From: JBMNCQ01 sp049366715
GTDB taxonomy: Bacteria; Bacillota; Peptococcia; Peptococcales; BICA1-8
DNA length: 64,000 bases
NCBI GenBank assembly: GCA_049366715.1
Contig: JBMNCQ010000040.1
Span: 6,394 to 70,393, forward strand
Direction: 5' to 3'
The notes below the pieces were generated by a model that worked only from the letters and a program-made list of their open reading frames with translations, did not search any database and had not been told where the DNA came from. The position numbers were made by a program, and so were the translations under genes. Below are positions 51,398-59,149 of the stretch, in pieces. The stretch's first letter is position 1. The number at the start of each line of letters is the position of its first letter.

Positions 51398-52169
51398 CTT
51401 AAGCAGGGTAGCTGTCACGACATCTCAATCCCGTGAGCACTTGGAACGATTAGCCCGGCAAATTAGTAATGAAATCAATATTCAATATCTGCCTAGAAAC
51501 GGCAGCAGTACCGTCAAGTTGAAAAAGATCTTTAATTTAGACCATTTAATTGTTGTACGGGAAGATAAAATAATGGTGGATAACGTATTTTTCTTTCATC
51601 CCGGTATGGCGGTGGCCAGGCTCAAGATGCTCAAAGCAGGTGAGTCCGATCCTATGATTGATGCGATGGGCCTGGAACAAGGAGATAGTATTTTAGACTG
51701 TACTTTAGGTCTGGCTAATGATGCAATCGTTGCAAGTTACAGCGTTGGTGATATAGGGAAGGTTGTAGGCTTAGAGAGCAGTCCTATTATCTATGCGATT
51801 ACAAAATGGGGTTTAAAATCCTATAGTCAGGGCAGCAAAGATTGTCGGCAAGCCATGAAAAATATCACAGTTATTCATGACCGTTATCAAGATTATCTCT
51901 TTAAGATCAATAACGTCAAATATGATATCGTATATTTTGATCCTATGTTTATTAATCCTTATCTTAAATCATCCGGCATAGAGGGGTTAAGGGCCTATGC
52001 CGATTATTTTCAATTAAATGAAAAAGTTATTATACAAGCTTTAAAAATTATTCGCAAAAGAATCGTGATCAAAGATCGCAAGGACAGTGACTTTTTAAAG
52101 CGGCTAAATGTTGATGAGATCGTCGGGGGAAAATATAGTTCCATAAAATATGGTATTTTTTATAAATAA
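51390..52169 (+). CDS. Class I SAM-dependent methyltransferase, RsmJ-like
   Basis: 259 residues. The SAM loop is ILDCTLGLANDAIVASY, followed by VVGLESSPIIYAITKWGL and IVYFDPMFINPYLKSS; the last reads like the DPMFP motif of RsmJ/DUF548 16S rRNA methyltransferases, but the identity is low. The frame runs back to 51318 inside mutL. GTG 51390 overlaps the mutL stop, and AGAGG lies 11 nt upstream; GTG 51378 is the alternative. Probable nucleic-acid methyltransferase, target unknown. Confidence 0.8.
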   Translation: MIDLSRVAVTTSQSREHLERLARQISNEINIQYLPRNGSSTVKLKKIFNLDHLIVVREDKIMVDNVFFFHPGMAVARLKMLKAGESDPMIDAMGLEQGDSILDCTLGLANDAIVASYSVGDIGKVVGLESSPIIYAITKWGLKSYSQGSKDCRQAMKNITVIHDRYQDYLFKINNVKYDIVYFDPMFINPYLKSSGIEGLRAYADYFQLNEKVIIQALKIIRKRIVIKDRKDSDFLKRLNVDEIVGGKYSSIKYGIFYK

Positions 52170-52214
52170 ATATATATTTTTGGGAATAATATCTAATGAT
52201 TAGAAAGGATGAGT

Positions 52215-53174
52215 ATGGTGTCACAGCATCCTCTCTTCATTCTTGTTGGCCCTACAGGTGTTGGCAAAACGGAGATTAGTATAGATATTGCCAAAAGGAT
52301 TAATGGAGAAATTATTTCCGGGGATTCAATGCAGGTTTATAAATATTTAGATATTGGTACAGCTAAAATAAAACCTGAGGAAACTCAGGGCATAAACCAT
52401 CATTTAATTAATATCAAAGAACCTACGGAAAGTTATAGTGCCGCTGAGTTCAAAAAAAACTGTACAGCAATTATTAGTGATATCAGAAGTAAAGGTAAAT
52501 TGCCAATGATTGTGGGGGGAACAGGTTTATACATCAACTCAGTTATTAATGATTACAATTTTATTGAGAATACTGAGGCAGACTATGTACGGAAACAATT
52601 GCGGGAAATTGTAGAAGCAAAAGGAATCGTCCCTTTAATTGAAGAATTGAAAATAGTCGATCCCCGTAGTGCAAAAAAATTTCATGCTAATGACTCCAGG
52701 AGGATTATAAGAGCGTTAGAAGTATGCTATACTACAGGAAAGCCGATTTCTTCTTTGCATAATACTGCTGAAAGTGAGAATTCTGCTAAATATAATTTTT
52801 TACTAGTTGGTCTAAAACGGGAGCGGGAAATTTTGTATGAAAGAATTAATAATAGAGTAGATGAGATGCTGCGCGAAGGATGGATTAGAGAAGTAACAGA
52901 CTTACTAAAAAGCGGTATTCCGCGGTCTGCGCCGGCATTACAAGGGTTGGGATATAAGCAGTTAATTATGTACATAAACGGGGAACTCACATTAGAGAAG
53001 GCAGTAGAATTAATTAAAAGAGATACGAGACATTTTGCTAAACGTCAGTTAACGTGGTTTAAAAAAGATAAAAGAATATCCTGGATAAATCTGGATAATA
53101 TAGAAAAAAAGACAGCTGTTAACGAAATAATCCAAATGATTGGCAGGAGTATCAAATACAATGTTGAAATTTAA
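52215..53174 (+). CDS. miaA: tRNA dimethylallyltransferase MiaA
   Basis: 319-residue prenyltransferase forming i6A37 in tRNA. P-loop VGPTGVGKTE, GEIISGDSMQVYKYLDIGTA, HHLINIKEP, VGGTGLYINSVI, DSRRIIRALEV and GLGYKQLIMYINGE are all typical. GAAAGGA lies 6 nt before ATG 52215; ATG 52209 is inside that site. The miaA-hfq order matches B. subtilis and E. coli. Confidence 0.96.
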   Translation: MVSQHPLFILVGPTGVGKTEISIDIAKRINGEIISGDSMQVYKYLDIGTAKIKPEETQGINHHLINIKEPTESYSAAEFKKNCTAIISDIRSKGKLPMIVGGTGLYINSVINDYNFIENTEADYVRKQLREIVEAKGIVPLIEELKIVDPRSAKKFHANDSRRIIRALEVCYTTGKPISSLHNTAESENSAKYNFLLVGLKREREILYERINNRVDEMLREGWIREVTDLLKSGIPRSAPALQGLGYKQLIMYINGELTLEKAVELIKRDTRHFAKRQLTWFKKDKRISWINLDNIEKKTAVNEIIQMIGRSIKYNVEI

Positions 53175-53206
53175 TAAATACAAAATTTAGAGAGCGGAGG
53201 GAAAAC

Positions 53207-53446
53207 ATGACGAAACAACAAATTAATCTTCAAGATGCTTTTCTTAATCAAGTCCGAAAGGAAAATGTTCCTGTAACTATTTTTTTAGTAAACGGATTTC
53301 AACTAAAAGGTTCTGTTAGAGGATTTGATAATTTTACTGTAATTCTTGAAGTGGAAGGTAAACAGCAAATGGTATATAAACATGCAATTTCTACAATAGC
53401 ACCGGCTAAAAATATTATATTAGCAAGTGAACCCAAGACCCTCTAG
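53207..53446 (+). CDS. hfq: RNA chaperone Hfq
   Basis: 79-residue Sm-like hexamer-forming RNA chaperone. QDAFLNQVRKENVPVTIFLV with NGFQLKG (Sm1), DNFTVILE, and the Sm2 signature VYKHAISTIAP are complete. Ribosome site GAGCGGAGGG. Its stop codon TAG overlaps the stop codon of the opposing capA-like gene inside a shared terminator. Confidence 0.97.
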   Translation: MTKQQINLQDAFLNQVRKENVPVTIFLVNGFQLKGSVRGFDNFTVILEVEGKQQMVYKHAISTIAPAKNIILASEPKTL

Positions 53447-53460
53447 GGGTCTTGGGTTTT
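53430..53460. terminator. Shared bidirectional terminator of hfq and capA-like gene
   Basis: ACCCAAGACCC (53431-53441) pairs perfectly with GGGTCTTGGGT (53447-53457). T-runs follow on the + side and A-rich sequence lies on the other side. The loop holds CTAG (53443-53446), which is the stop codon of both genes. Confidence 0.85.
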
Positions 53461-54492
53461 TAACTTGATTTCTCCCGCCGGGGTTATTTCCGTACCGAGC
53501 TGTGCTGAAAGTCTGGCTAGTCTTTTCAGGATTCTTTCTCGATCACTTCCTGCTACCAGGGTAGGTTTATTTTTAATAATCTCGAAAGGCACCGCCTGCA
53601 GGGATCTTACACCGCTTTGACCGGCCTCTGCCAGGAGGAGGATGGTATCCTCGGTAGTTTGCAGACCACGGTTAGTAAAAACAAAATTACCTAAACTGTA
53701 ACAAATGGGAACACCTTGATAAAATTCAATACCCTGCAGAACATGAGGATGACAGCCCACTACCAAATCGGCTCCGGCTTTTATCAAAGCCCGCGCGATT
53801 TCCTGTTGAGGTTTATTTGGCAGGTCCTGTCTTTCAATGCCCCAGTGCATGTAGACAAGAACAAAGTCAGCTCTTTGAGCGGCAGTTTTGACGGCTGCCA
53901 GCGTTTTCTCCAGGTCATGGACGGCAGCTATCCCGGGGTAGCCGGCGCCTGCTTGCCAGCCCGGCGGTACTACCATGCTAAAAGATAAAAAGGCAAAGTG
54001 TGTATCGTTTATTTTTTTGCTTACGGACTTATAGGCCGCTGCTGCATTATGACCTGCACCGGTATGCTGTATTTGATAGCTGTTAAGGTGATCTAAAGTT
54101 TCTGTTAAACCTTCCTGACCGTAATCAAGAATATGATTATTAGCCAAGGCCACTATGTCGACTCCTGCAGTTGTAAGACCCTGTAAAGTTTCAGGAGCAG
54201 CACGGAAGGTATAGGTCTTATTTTTCTGGGCTGTACCTCCCTGGGCCACGGAAGTTTCCAAATTAACAATAGCCAGGTCGGCTTGGCAGAGAAAAGGAGC
54301 CGCATCCTCCCAAGGATAATTAACTCCTTGAATTTTAATCCTTTCACCCACCGTACTTGCTAGGAGGACATCACCCCCGATAGCTAAAGAAAAAGTTGCG
54401 GGTCGTTCCGGGGTTATTTCCGGTAGCGGAGAAGTTAGGGTGGACACCGCTGCTAAGGTTAGGCTGATAAAAACACTTAGTTTACTTAACAT
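53443..54492 (-). CDS. CapA-family secreted metallophosphoesterase-like protein
   Basis: 349 residues with a signal peptide (MLSKLSVFISLTLAAVSTL). CapA/PgsA-type domain: FSLAIGGDVLLAS, LAIVNLETSVAQGG, DIVALANNHILDYGQ, VLVYMHWGIE, VVGCHPHVLQG and YSLGNFVF. Such proteins take part in poly-gamma-glutamate or other wall polymer metabolism, but no capBC is nearby. GGAAGGTGA lies before ATG 54492 on the minus strand; a start at 54531 would put the signal peptide inside the chain. Confidence 0.9.
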   Translation of the reverse strand: MLSKLSVFISLTLAAVSTLTSPLPEITPERPATFSLAIGGDVLLASTVGERIKIQGVNYPWEDAAPFLCQADLAIVNLETSVAQGGTAQKNKTYTFRAAPETLQGLTTAGVDIVALANNHILDYGQEGLTETLDHLNSYQIQHTGAGHNAAAAYKSVSKKINDTHFAFLSFSMVVPPGWQAGAGYPGIAAVHDLEKTLAAVKTAAQRADFVLVYMHWGIERQDLPNKPQQEIARALIKAGADLVVGCHPHVLQGIEFYQGVPICYSLGNFVFTNRGLQTTEDTILLLAEAGQSGVRSLQAVPFEIIKNKPTLVAGSDRERILKRLARLSAQLGTEITPAGEIKLKTQDP

Positions 54493-54551
54493 GATTTCAC
54501 CTTCCATAAAATACTTGATGAAGAGAAGCATTTAATATTAGTATAGCTTAA
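54485..54551. repeat. Direct repeat copy 1 (capA-like 5' region)
   Basis: About 67 bp covering the start codon, ribosome site and upstream region of the capA-like gene. The 23 bases from the start codon (CATGATTTCACCTTCCATAA and on) are identical to copy 2 at 55562-55628; a few substitutions occur further out. Confidence 0.85.
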
Positions 54552-54652
54552 TACCAGGTATCTTTATGGAGAGAATTTAAATATTTTTATTTTATTGGGT
54601 ATTATTTTTTTTAAGTTTAAGATATGCCACTTAGTGATAAAGGAGAAGTTAG

Positions 54653-55396
54653 ATGGTTATTTTAAAATCAGCAAGGGAAATTAGCCAGATGCATGAAGCG
54701 GGAAAATTGCTGGCTTCTTGCCATAAAGAGATTGCTAAAATAATTGAGCCAGGCATTACAACTTCAGCAATAGATCTTTTTGTGGAAGATTATTTGAGAA
54801 AATATGGGGCAACGCCAGAACAAAAAGGGTATAAAGGGTATCAATATGCTACATGTGCCTCTATTAATGATGAAATTTGCCACGGTTTTCCCCGGAAAAC
54901 CCCTCTTAAAAATGGTGATATTGTAACAATCGATATGGTTGTGAATTTAAATGGTAGTTTAGCTGATTCTGCCTGGAGTTATGAAGTAGGAGATGCTTCT
55001 GAGGGAGCCAAATATTTATTAGAAGTGACCCGAAACTCTTTGCATATCGGCATCGAAGAAGCACGTATAGGAAATAGAATCGGTGATATTGGGTTTGCGA
55101 TTCAATCTTATGTTGAAGGGGAAGGGTTTTCGATCGTTAGGGATTTTACGGGTCATGGTATCGGAAAAACAATACACGAAGACCCTCAAATTCCGCATTT
55201 CGGTTCTCCGGGTAAAGGCCTCAGATTAAAAGAAGGCATGGTTATTACAATAGAGCCTATGGTCAATGAAGGAACATGGGTGAGTAAAATGGACCCTAAT
55301 GGGTGGACAGCGAGAACCGGTGATGGTAAATTATCTGCTCAATATGAGCATACGTTGGCAATAACCAAAGACGGACCGCTAATTTTAACGCAGTAA
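54653..55396 (+). CDS. map: Type I methionine aminopeptidase
   Basis: 247-residue metalloprotease removing initiator Met. INDEICHGFP (His), DIVTIDMVVNLNGSLADSAW (first Asp; second Asp in ADSAW), GHGIGKTIHEDPQIPHFG (His), TIEPMVNEG (Glu) and QYEHTLAIT (Glu) give all five metal ligands. ATG follows AAGGAG. It stands alone rather than in the secY-adk-map ribosomal cluster, so it may be a second copy. Confidence 0.95.
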   Translation: MVILKSAREISQMHEAGKLLASCHKEIAKIIEPGITTSAIDLFVEDYLRKYGATPEQKGYKGYQYATCASINDEICHGFPRKTPLKNGDIVTIDMVVNLNGSLADSAWSYEVGDASEGAKYLLEVTRNSLHIGIEEARIGNRIGDIGFAIQSYVEGEGFSIVRDFTGHGIGKTIHEDPQIPHFGSPGKGLRLKEGMVITIEPMVNEGTWVSKMDPNGWTARTGDGKLSAQYEHTLAITKDGPLILTQ

Positions 55397-55560
55397 TAAT
55401 AAATAGACAGGTGAAATACCAGTATTAACAAAGAATCCCCCAGGGTCTAATGCTGCCGGATAGACGGTGAACACTTGGAATAATCGCAACACTTTAAGGG
55501 ACCATGAAATATGGAAAGATAATCGAATGAAGCAGAAGAACCGTCCCTGCGCTTTATTTT
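55397..55560. other. Non-coding segment with REP-like hairpin
   Basis: No ORF with a ribosome site. AGGGAC (55497-55502) can pair with GTCCCT (55543-55548). GAAGAACCGTCCCTG (55535-55549) recurs, slightly changed, at 56370-56385 on the other side of the CPBP gene. It looks like a worn mobile or REP-type element; not identified. Confidence 0.4.
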
Positions 55561-55561
55561 T

Positions 55562-55628
55562 CTTGACATGATTTCACCTTCCATAAAATACTTGACTAAG
55601 AAAAACATTTAATATTAGTATAACTAAT
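55562..55628. repeat. Direct repeat copy 2 (relic of capA-like 5' region)
   Basis: Same 67-bp segment as 54485-54551, 1,077 bp away, including the reversed start codon and ribosome site, but followed by no capA-like coding sequence. It is a duplicated fragment. Confidence 0.85.
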
Positions 55629-55641
55629 ATTAAATGTTTTT
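55601..55641. repeat. Perfect 19-bp inverted repeat before CPBP gene
   Basis: AAAAACATTTAATATTAGT (55601-55619) and its exact complement (55623-55641) around ATA, ending in a T-run 13 nt before the next ATG. The left arm belongs to repeat copy 2. It could form a terminator hairpin or be a recombination footprint. Confidence 0.85.
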
Positions 55642-55653
55642 CAGGGAGGAGAA

Positions 55654-56322
55654 ATGAAATATTTTTTTATTTTATGCGGCCCCTCGGTACTGATTCTCTT
55701 AGGTTTGAAATACCTGGCCAGTGTTCCTTGGACCTTTGTTCTTTTTTACAGTTGGTTGTTTTTTATTCCATTTTTTGATTTGTTAATCAGCAGAAGATAT
55801 TCCTTTTCAAAAACTCTGGAGAGATTGGGCATTAGTTATGAAAAAAGATCGGTCTTATGGGGTTTTCTTAGTGGAATCTTTTCTTTTCTTATTATCTGCG
55901 GCGGGTTATTGTGGCTACATGAATATTTCTTTGATATAAATTATCTAAAAGGGCTGCTGGCTAGCTGGAATTTCTCAGGCAGATATGTTTTGTTGCTATC
56001 GCTGGTTCTTATATTTATCAATCCTCTATTGGAAGAGGTATACTGGCGGGGATATGCATGGCAGGAGCTGGAACTAAGGAGTAATGCTAAGATAACAAAT
56101 CTGCTCACTGCCTTTTTTTACAGTCTGTATCATCTGATTTCTCTTAATTATATATTTATTTGGCCGTTTAACATCATGGGGGTTGGGTTTGTATTTTTGG
56201 CCGGAGTGATATGGGGTTGTCTACGTAGTTATTTTAATTCCTTATGGGGACCAATTATTAGTCATGTCCTTGCCGACCTTGGAATTATCACCATTTACCT
56301 CAAATTCATCGGGATCGGGTAG
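55654..56322 (+). CDS. CPBP-family intramembrane protease
   Basis: 222 residues with about six to seven membrane spans. CPBP/ABI motifs: LLEEVYWRGYAW (motif 1, Glu-Glu and Arg), FYSLYHLISL (motif 2 His) and ISHVLADLGI (motif 3 His). The family includes CAAX-type and bacteriocin-immunity proteases. GGGAGGAG lies just before the ATG. It is flanked by repeats and faces a large terminator, as though inserted as a unit. Confidence 0.88.
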   Translation: MKYFFILCGPSVLILLGLKYLASVPWTFVLFYSWLFFIPFFDLLISRRYSFSKTLERLGISYEKRSVLWGFLSGIFSFLIICGGLLWLHEYFFDINYLKGLLASWNFSGRYVLLLSLVLIFINPLLEEVYWRGYAWQELELRSNAKITNLLTAFFYSLYHLISLNYIFIWPFNIMGVGFVFLAGVIWGCLRSYFNSLWGPIISHVLADLGIITIYLKFIGIG

Positions 56323-56389
56323 AAGTTAAGATAATTGTATCTTAAATATTTAGTTAGCCTAGTTGTGCCGAAGAATCGTTCCCTGACAT

Positions 56390-56438
56390 AAAGCAAGAAA
56401 AACCCCGGTTTACAATGGACCGGGGTTTTTCTTGCTTT
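56390..56438. terminator. Bidirectional terminator between CPBP and BsuPI genes
   Basis: AAAGCAAGAAAAACCCCGGT (56390-56409) and its exact complement (56419-56438) form a 20-bp stem with a 9-nt loop and A/T-rich outer arms suited to termination both ways. The right arm overlaps the reverse gene's stop. Confidence 0.9.
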
Positions 56439-57564
56439 AAATAGAAAAGCTGGTTTTTACCGCAGGAACTGATGAGGAATATCCCAGGTAATATACTTCC
56501 GCTTGATAACTACCTCTTGGCAGGTCAGGAAGGTAAATAAAACTATAATAGGGACTATGGGGGGAGAGTTCCCGGGTATAAGCCGATTGTTCAAATTTGA
56601 TGTTGTCGGAGAATTTCCAGACAAAGCCGTTATTTCCTCTGACGATGACTTCTACAATTTGACTGGTCGGCAGTTTGAATTTCATTACCTGCAGGGAAGT
56701 ATTCTCTGCTGAAAACACAATTTTGGGTTTGGTTTGAGTACTATACCAGGCACTAAAACTCAAATTATTTTTGCTGACCTTATTGTTGAGACTTACTTTT
56801 ATTGAGGAGGCAGGATTTTCTCTTCCGTTTAAGCCGTTAAAGTAAGCTTTTAATGTATACTGACCGGCAATATTTTTAGGGAGTTCTGCGGAATAAAGCT
56901 TTATTTTCCCGGGTCCCAGCCATTCAGTTTTTAAAACCTGGCTATAATATGAATCATTGGAATGCTTCCAAATACTCTCGCCTTTGCTATTTATTAATTC
57001 CAAATCAAATTCTTTTGCGGTAGCAAAGGATAATTTGCTATAGTTAGTAGTGGCATTTTGGACCATAAAGTATGCTTTATTGGCATCTTTATCATACCAA
57101 AGACTGTACTTAAAAGGGTCCTCAAAGCCTTTGGTAAGGTTAATACTTAGCTTAGCGGCTGCTTTATTTCGGTCTGAGCTGCCTTCAAAATAGGCATAAA
57201 GATCATATTTCCCGTTTTTTAAATCCGGTAGTTGTATTTTGAAGATTTTAGTCTGACCGGGGTTAAGCTTTTCATTTCTGATAATCTGAGTATAAAATTT
57301 ACCTGTAGAGGCTTTCCAGATTAATTGGTTGTTTTTTCTGATTTCCAGGTCATAATCTTTTCCCGAAGGAAAGTGAAGATTTACCGCCGATTTAGTTGGA
57401 TTGGAAACGAAAAATTGGGCTTCATTTGTTTCCTGATTGTAAAAAAGATAATATTGTAAGGGATCATTCTTGGCTGCGCCCTGGGCCTCAACCGGGGGTA
57501 GAAATACAGGGACAGCAAGGGTAAAAATAATTAATAAGGTCCAGATTCTAGAAATTTTTTGCAT
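56437..57564 (-). CDS. Secreted protein with three BsuPI-like domains
   Basis: 375 residues. A signal peptide (ISRIWTLLIIFTLAVPVFLP, likely cut after VEA) is followed by three tandem ~115-residue beta repeats. Each has an aromatic YxLWY-type strand, a FxVxN strand (FFVSNPT, FMVQNAT, FSAENTS), then phi-x-F-P/T-x-(K/Q)-x-(Y/F)-D-L-E-(I/L), and an ending LPDLxxGxYxxxxYF. This is the BsuPI (intracellular proteinase inhibitor) fold. On the minus strand GGAGGAATG precedes the ATG. Protease inhibition outside the cell is inference. Confidence 0.82.
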   Translation of the reverse strand: MQKISRIWTLLIIFTLAVPVFLPPVEAQGAAKNDPLQYYLFYNQETNEAQFFVSNPTKSAVNLHFPSGKDYDLEIRKNNQLIWKASTGKFYTQIIRNEKLNPGQTKIFKIQLPDLKNGKYDLYAYFEGSSDRNKAAAKLSINLTKGFEDPFKYSLWYDKDANKAYFMVQNATTNYSKLSFATAKEFDLELINSKGESIWKHSNDSYYSQVLKTEWLGPGKIKLYSAELPKNIAGQYTLKAYFNGLNGRENPASSIKVSLNNKVSKNNLSFSAWYSTQTKPKIVFSAENTSLQVMKFKLPTSQIVEVIVRGNNGFVWKFSDNIKFEQSAYTRELSPHSPYYSFIYLPDLPRGSYQAEVYYLGYSSSVPAVKTSFSI

Positions 57565-57814
57565 TTTCTCATTCCTCCATGTTGTAATGATTTATACTGA
57601 GGTTCTTACAGGTAATTAGACTTAACGCACTCTGAAAAGTTGCAAGGAGGTTACTGGTATTTATGCTAAAAACCGCCACATAGACATAACGGCAGGAGGC
57701 GAATAATTACTTGATATCCCTAATCATTTAATTAAACAATTTATCCTTCCTTTGGCACACTTATCTTATATTTGCATATTAGTATAATAGAGTTCAAGGG
57801 AGGTGACAGAACAT

Positions 57815-58744
57815 TTGACCTTAAAATATTCTTTTAAAATACAAAAAAGCGGTGATAAAGAATTCGTACCTGTCCAGAAGAACCAAAGAATTAAATTGGC
57901 CAAACAGGAATTTGCAGGCAGTAAACAAGTGCAAAGTATTTTAGAGGAAATGGAAAATTTAGTAGGTTTGGAAAATGTCAAAAAATTAATATTTGAAATA
58001 CAAGCATACATCAAAATCCAGCGTAAACGCAAAGACGAGAATTTAGCTACCGATCCTTTAGTTTTACATATGGTCTTTAAAGGTAATCCGGGAACGGGCA
58101 AAACAACAGTAGCCCGGTGTATTGCACGTTTATTTAAAGAATTAGATGTCTTAAAAAAAGGTCAGGTTATTGAAATAGAAAGAGCTGATTTAGTAGGGGA
58201 ATATATCGGTCATACCGCCCTTAAAACCAGAGAGCAGATTCAGAGGGCTTTAGGGGGAGTCTTATTTATTGATGAAGCTTATTCCCTGGCCCGCGGCGGC
58301 GAGAAGGATTTTGGCAAAGAGGCAATAGATTGCATGGTTAAGGCCATGGAAGATTATAAAGACCAGCTGATTTTAATTCTGGCCGGTTACAGGAAAGAGA
58401 TGGAGTGGTTTTTACAAACGAATCCGGGATTGCGCTCCAGATTTCCGATACATATTGAATTCCCTGATTATACAATAACTGAATTAATGGAAATAGCAGA
58501 GTTAATGCTTAAACAACGCCAGTATAGATTAACGCCTGAGGCTAAATTTTTATTAAAAGCGACTATTCAAAAACGAATACTGCTAGGTCAGGAAAACAGC
58601 GGTAATGCCCGGATGATTAGAAATCTTATTGAAAAGGCGATTAGACTTCAGGCTGTCAGGCTGATTGGAATTAAACAATTATCCCGGGATGACCTGATAC
58701 TGATCACGGCGGAAGATATTGACGAAGCCTCCCAAGCAATATAG
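57815..58744 (+). CDS. spoVK: AAA ATPase, stage V sporulation protein K (CbxX/CfxQ) family
   Basis: 309 residues. MENLVGLENVKKLIFEIQ, Walker A FKGNPGTGKTTVAR, ERADLVGEYIGHTA, Walker B GGVLFIDEAYSLARGG, LAGYRKEMEWFL, NPGLRSRFPIHIEFPDY and NARMIRNLIEKAI are the SpoVK/CbxX signature. In B. subtilis spoVK also sits directly before hflX and is needed for spore maturation. TTG 57815 follows GGGAGG; GTG 57803 lies in that site. The terminator overlaps the 3' end. Confidence 0.93.
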   Translation: MTLKYSFKIQKSGDKEFVPVQKNQRIKLAKQEFAGSKQVQSILEEMENLVGLENVKKLIFEIQAYIKIQRKRKDENLATDPLVLHMVFKGNPGTGKTTVARCIARLFKELDVLKKGQVIEIERADLVGEYIGHTALKTREQIQRALGGVLFIDEAYSLARGGEKDFGKEAIDCMVKAMEDYKDQLILILAGYRKEMEWFLQTNPGLRSRFPIHIEFPDYTITELMEIAELMLKQRQYRLTPEAKFLLKATIQKRILLGQENSGNARMIRNLIEKAIRLQAVRLIGIKQLSRDDLILITAEDIDEASQAI

Positions 58745-58760
58745 CAGGGAGGTTTTTATT
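58728..58760 (+). terminator. Intrinsic terminator overlapping spoVK 3' end
   Basis: CCTCCC (58728-58733) pairs with GGGAGG (58747-58752), followed by TTTTTATT. The left arm is within the last codons of spoVK. Confidence 0.75.
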
Positions 58761-58809
58761 GTGATTTTTCGTCAATAATATTAACGAAAAGGGGAAAGGA
58801 GGATATAAA

Positions 58810-59097
58810 ATGTCTCTTCCTAGTAGAAAAACGCGGCGTAGAAACAAATTGAAAGGTAAAATTAAAATAAAACCTAAAGTATTCATGCTGCTTTTGGTAT
58901 TGATCTTAATAAATTTATTAATGATGAACTTCAATAATTATGCGTTATTACTTTTTATTGTCCCCGGCTCGATTATAATATTTTTGTATGCGGTATTAAA
59001 AACAAATACGAAAATTCTCTTGGTAAATATACTGATCATATTATTTATCTATTTTACCTATTTAGAAATGTCCTACCGGCTGTGGGCACAAAAGTAA
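58810..59097 (+). CDS. Small three-span membrane protein of unknown function
   Basis: 95 residues. A very basic N-terminus (SRKTRRRNKLKGKIKIKPK) precedes about three hydrophobic segments (from FMLLLVLILINLL, YALLLFIVPGSIIIFLY, and ILLVNILIILFIYF). The ribosome site GGAAAGGAGG is excellent. Not recognised. It lies between spoVK and hflX with its own gap on each side. Confidence 0.75.
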   Translation: MSLPSRKTRRRNKLKGKIKIKPKVFMLLLVLILINLLMMNFNNYALLLFIVPGSIIIFLYAVLKTNTKILLVNILIILFIYFTYLEMSYRLWAQK

Positions 59098-59104
59098 ATG
59101 ATTA

Positions 59105-59113
59105 TGGTATAAT
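59105..59113 (+). promoter_or_regulatory. Extended -10 promoter candidate of hflX
   Basis: TGGTATAAT, an extended -10 with perfect TATAAT, about 37 nt before the hflX ATG. No clear -35. Confidence 0.5.
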
Positions 59114-59149
59114 CATAAGGATATATTTTCTAACTTAAGAGGTAACATT

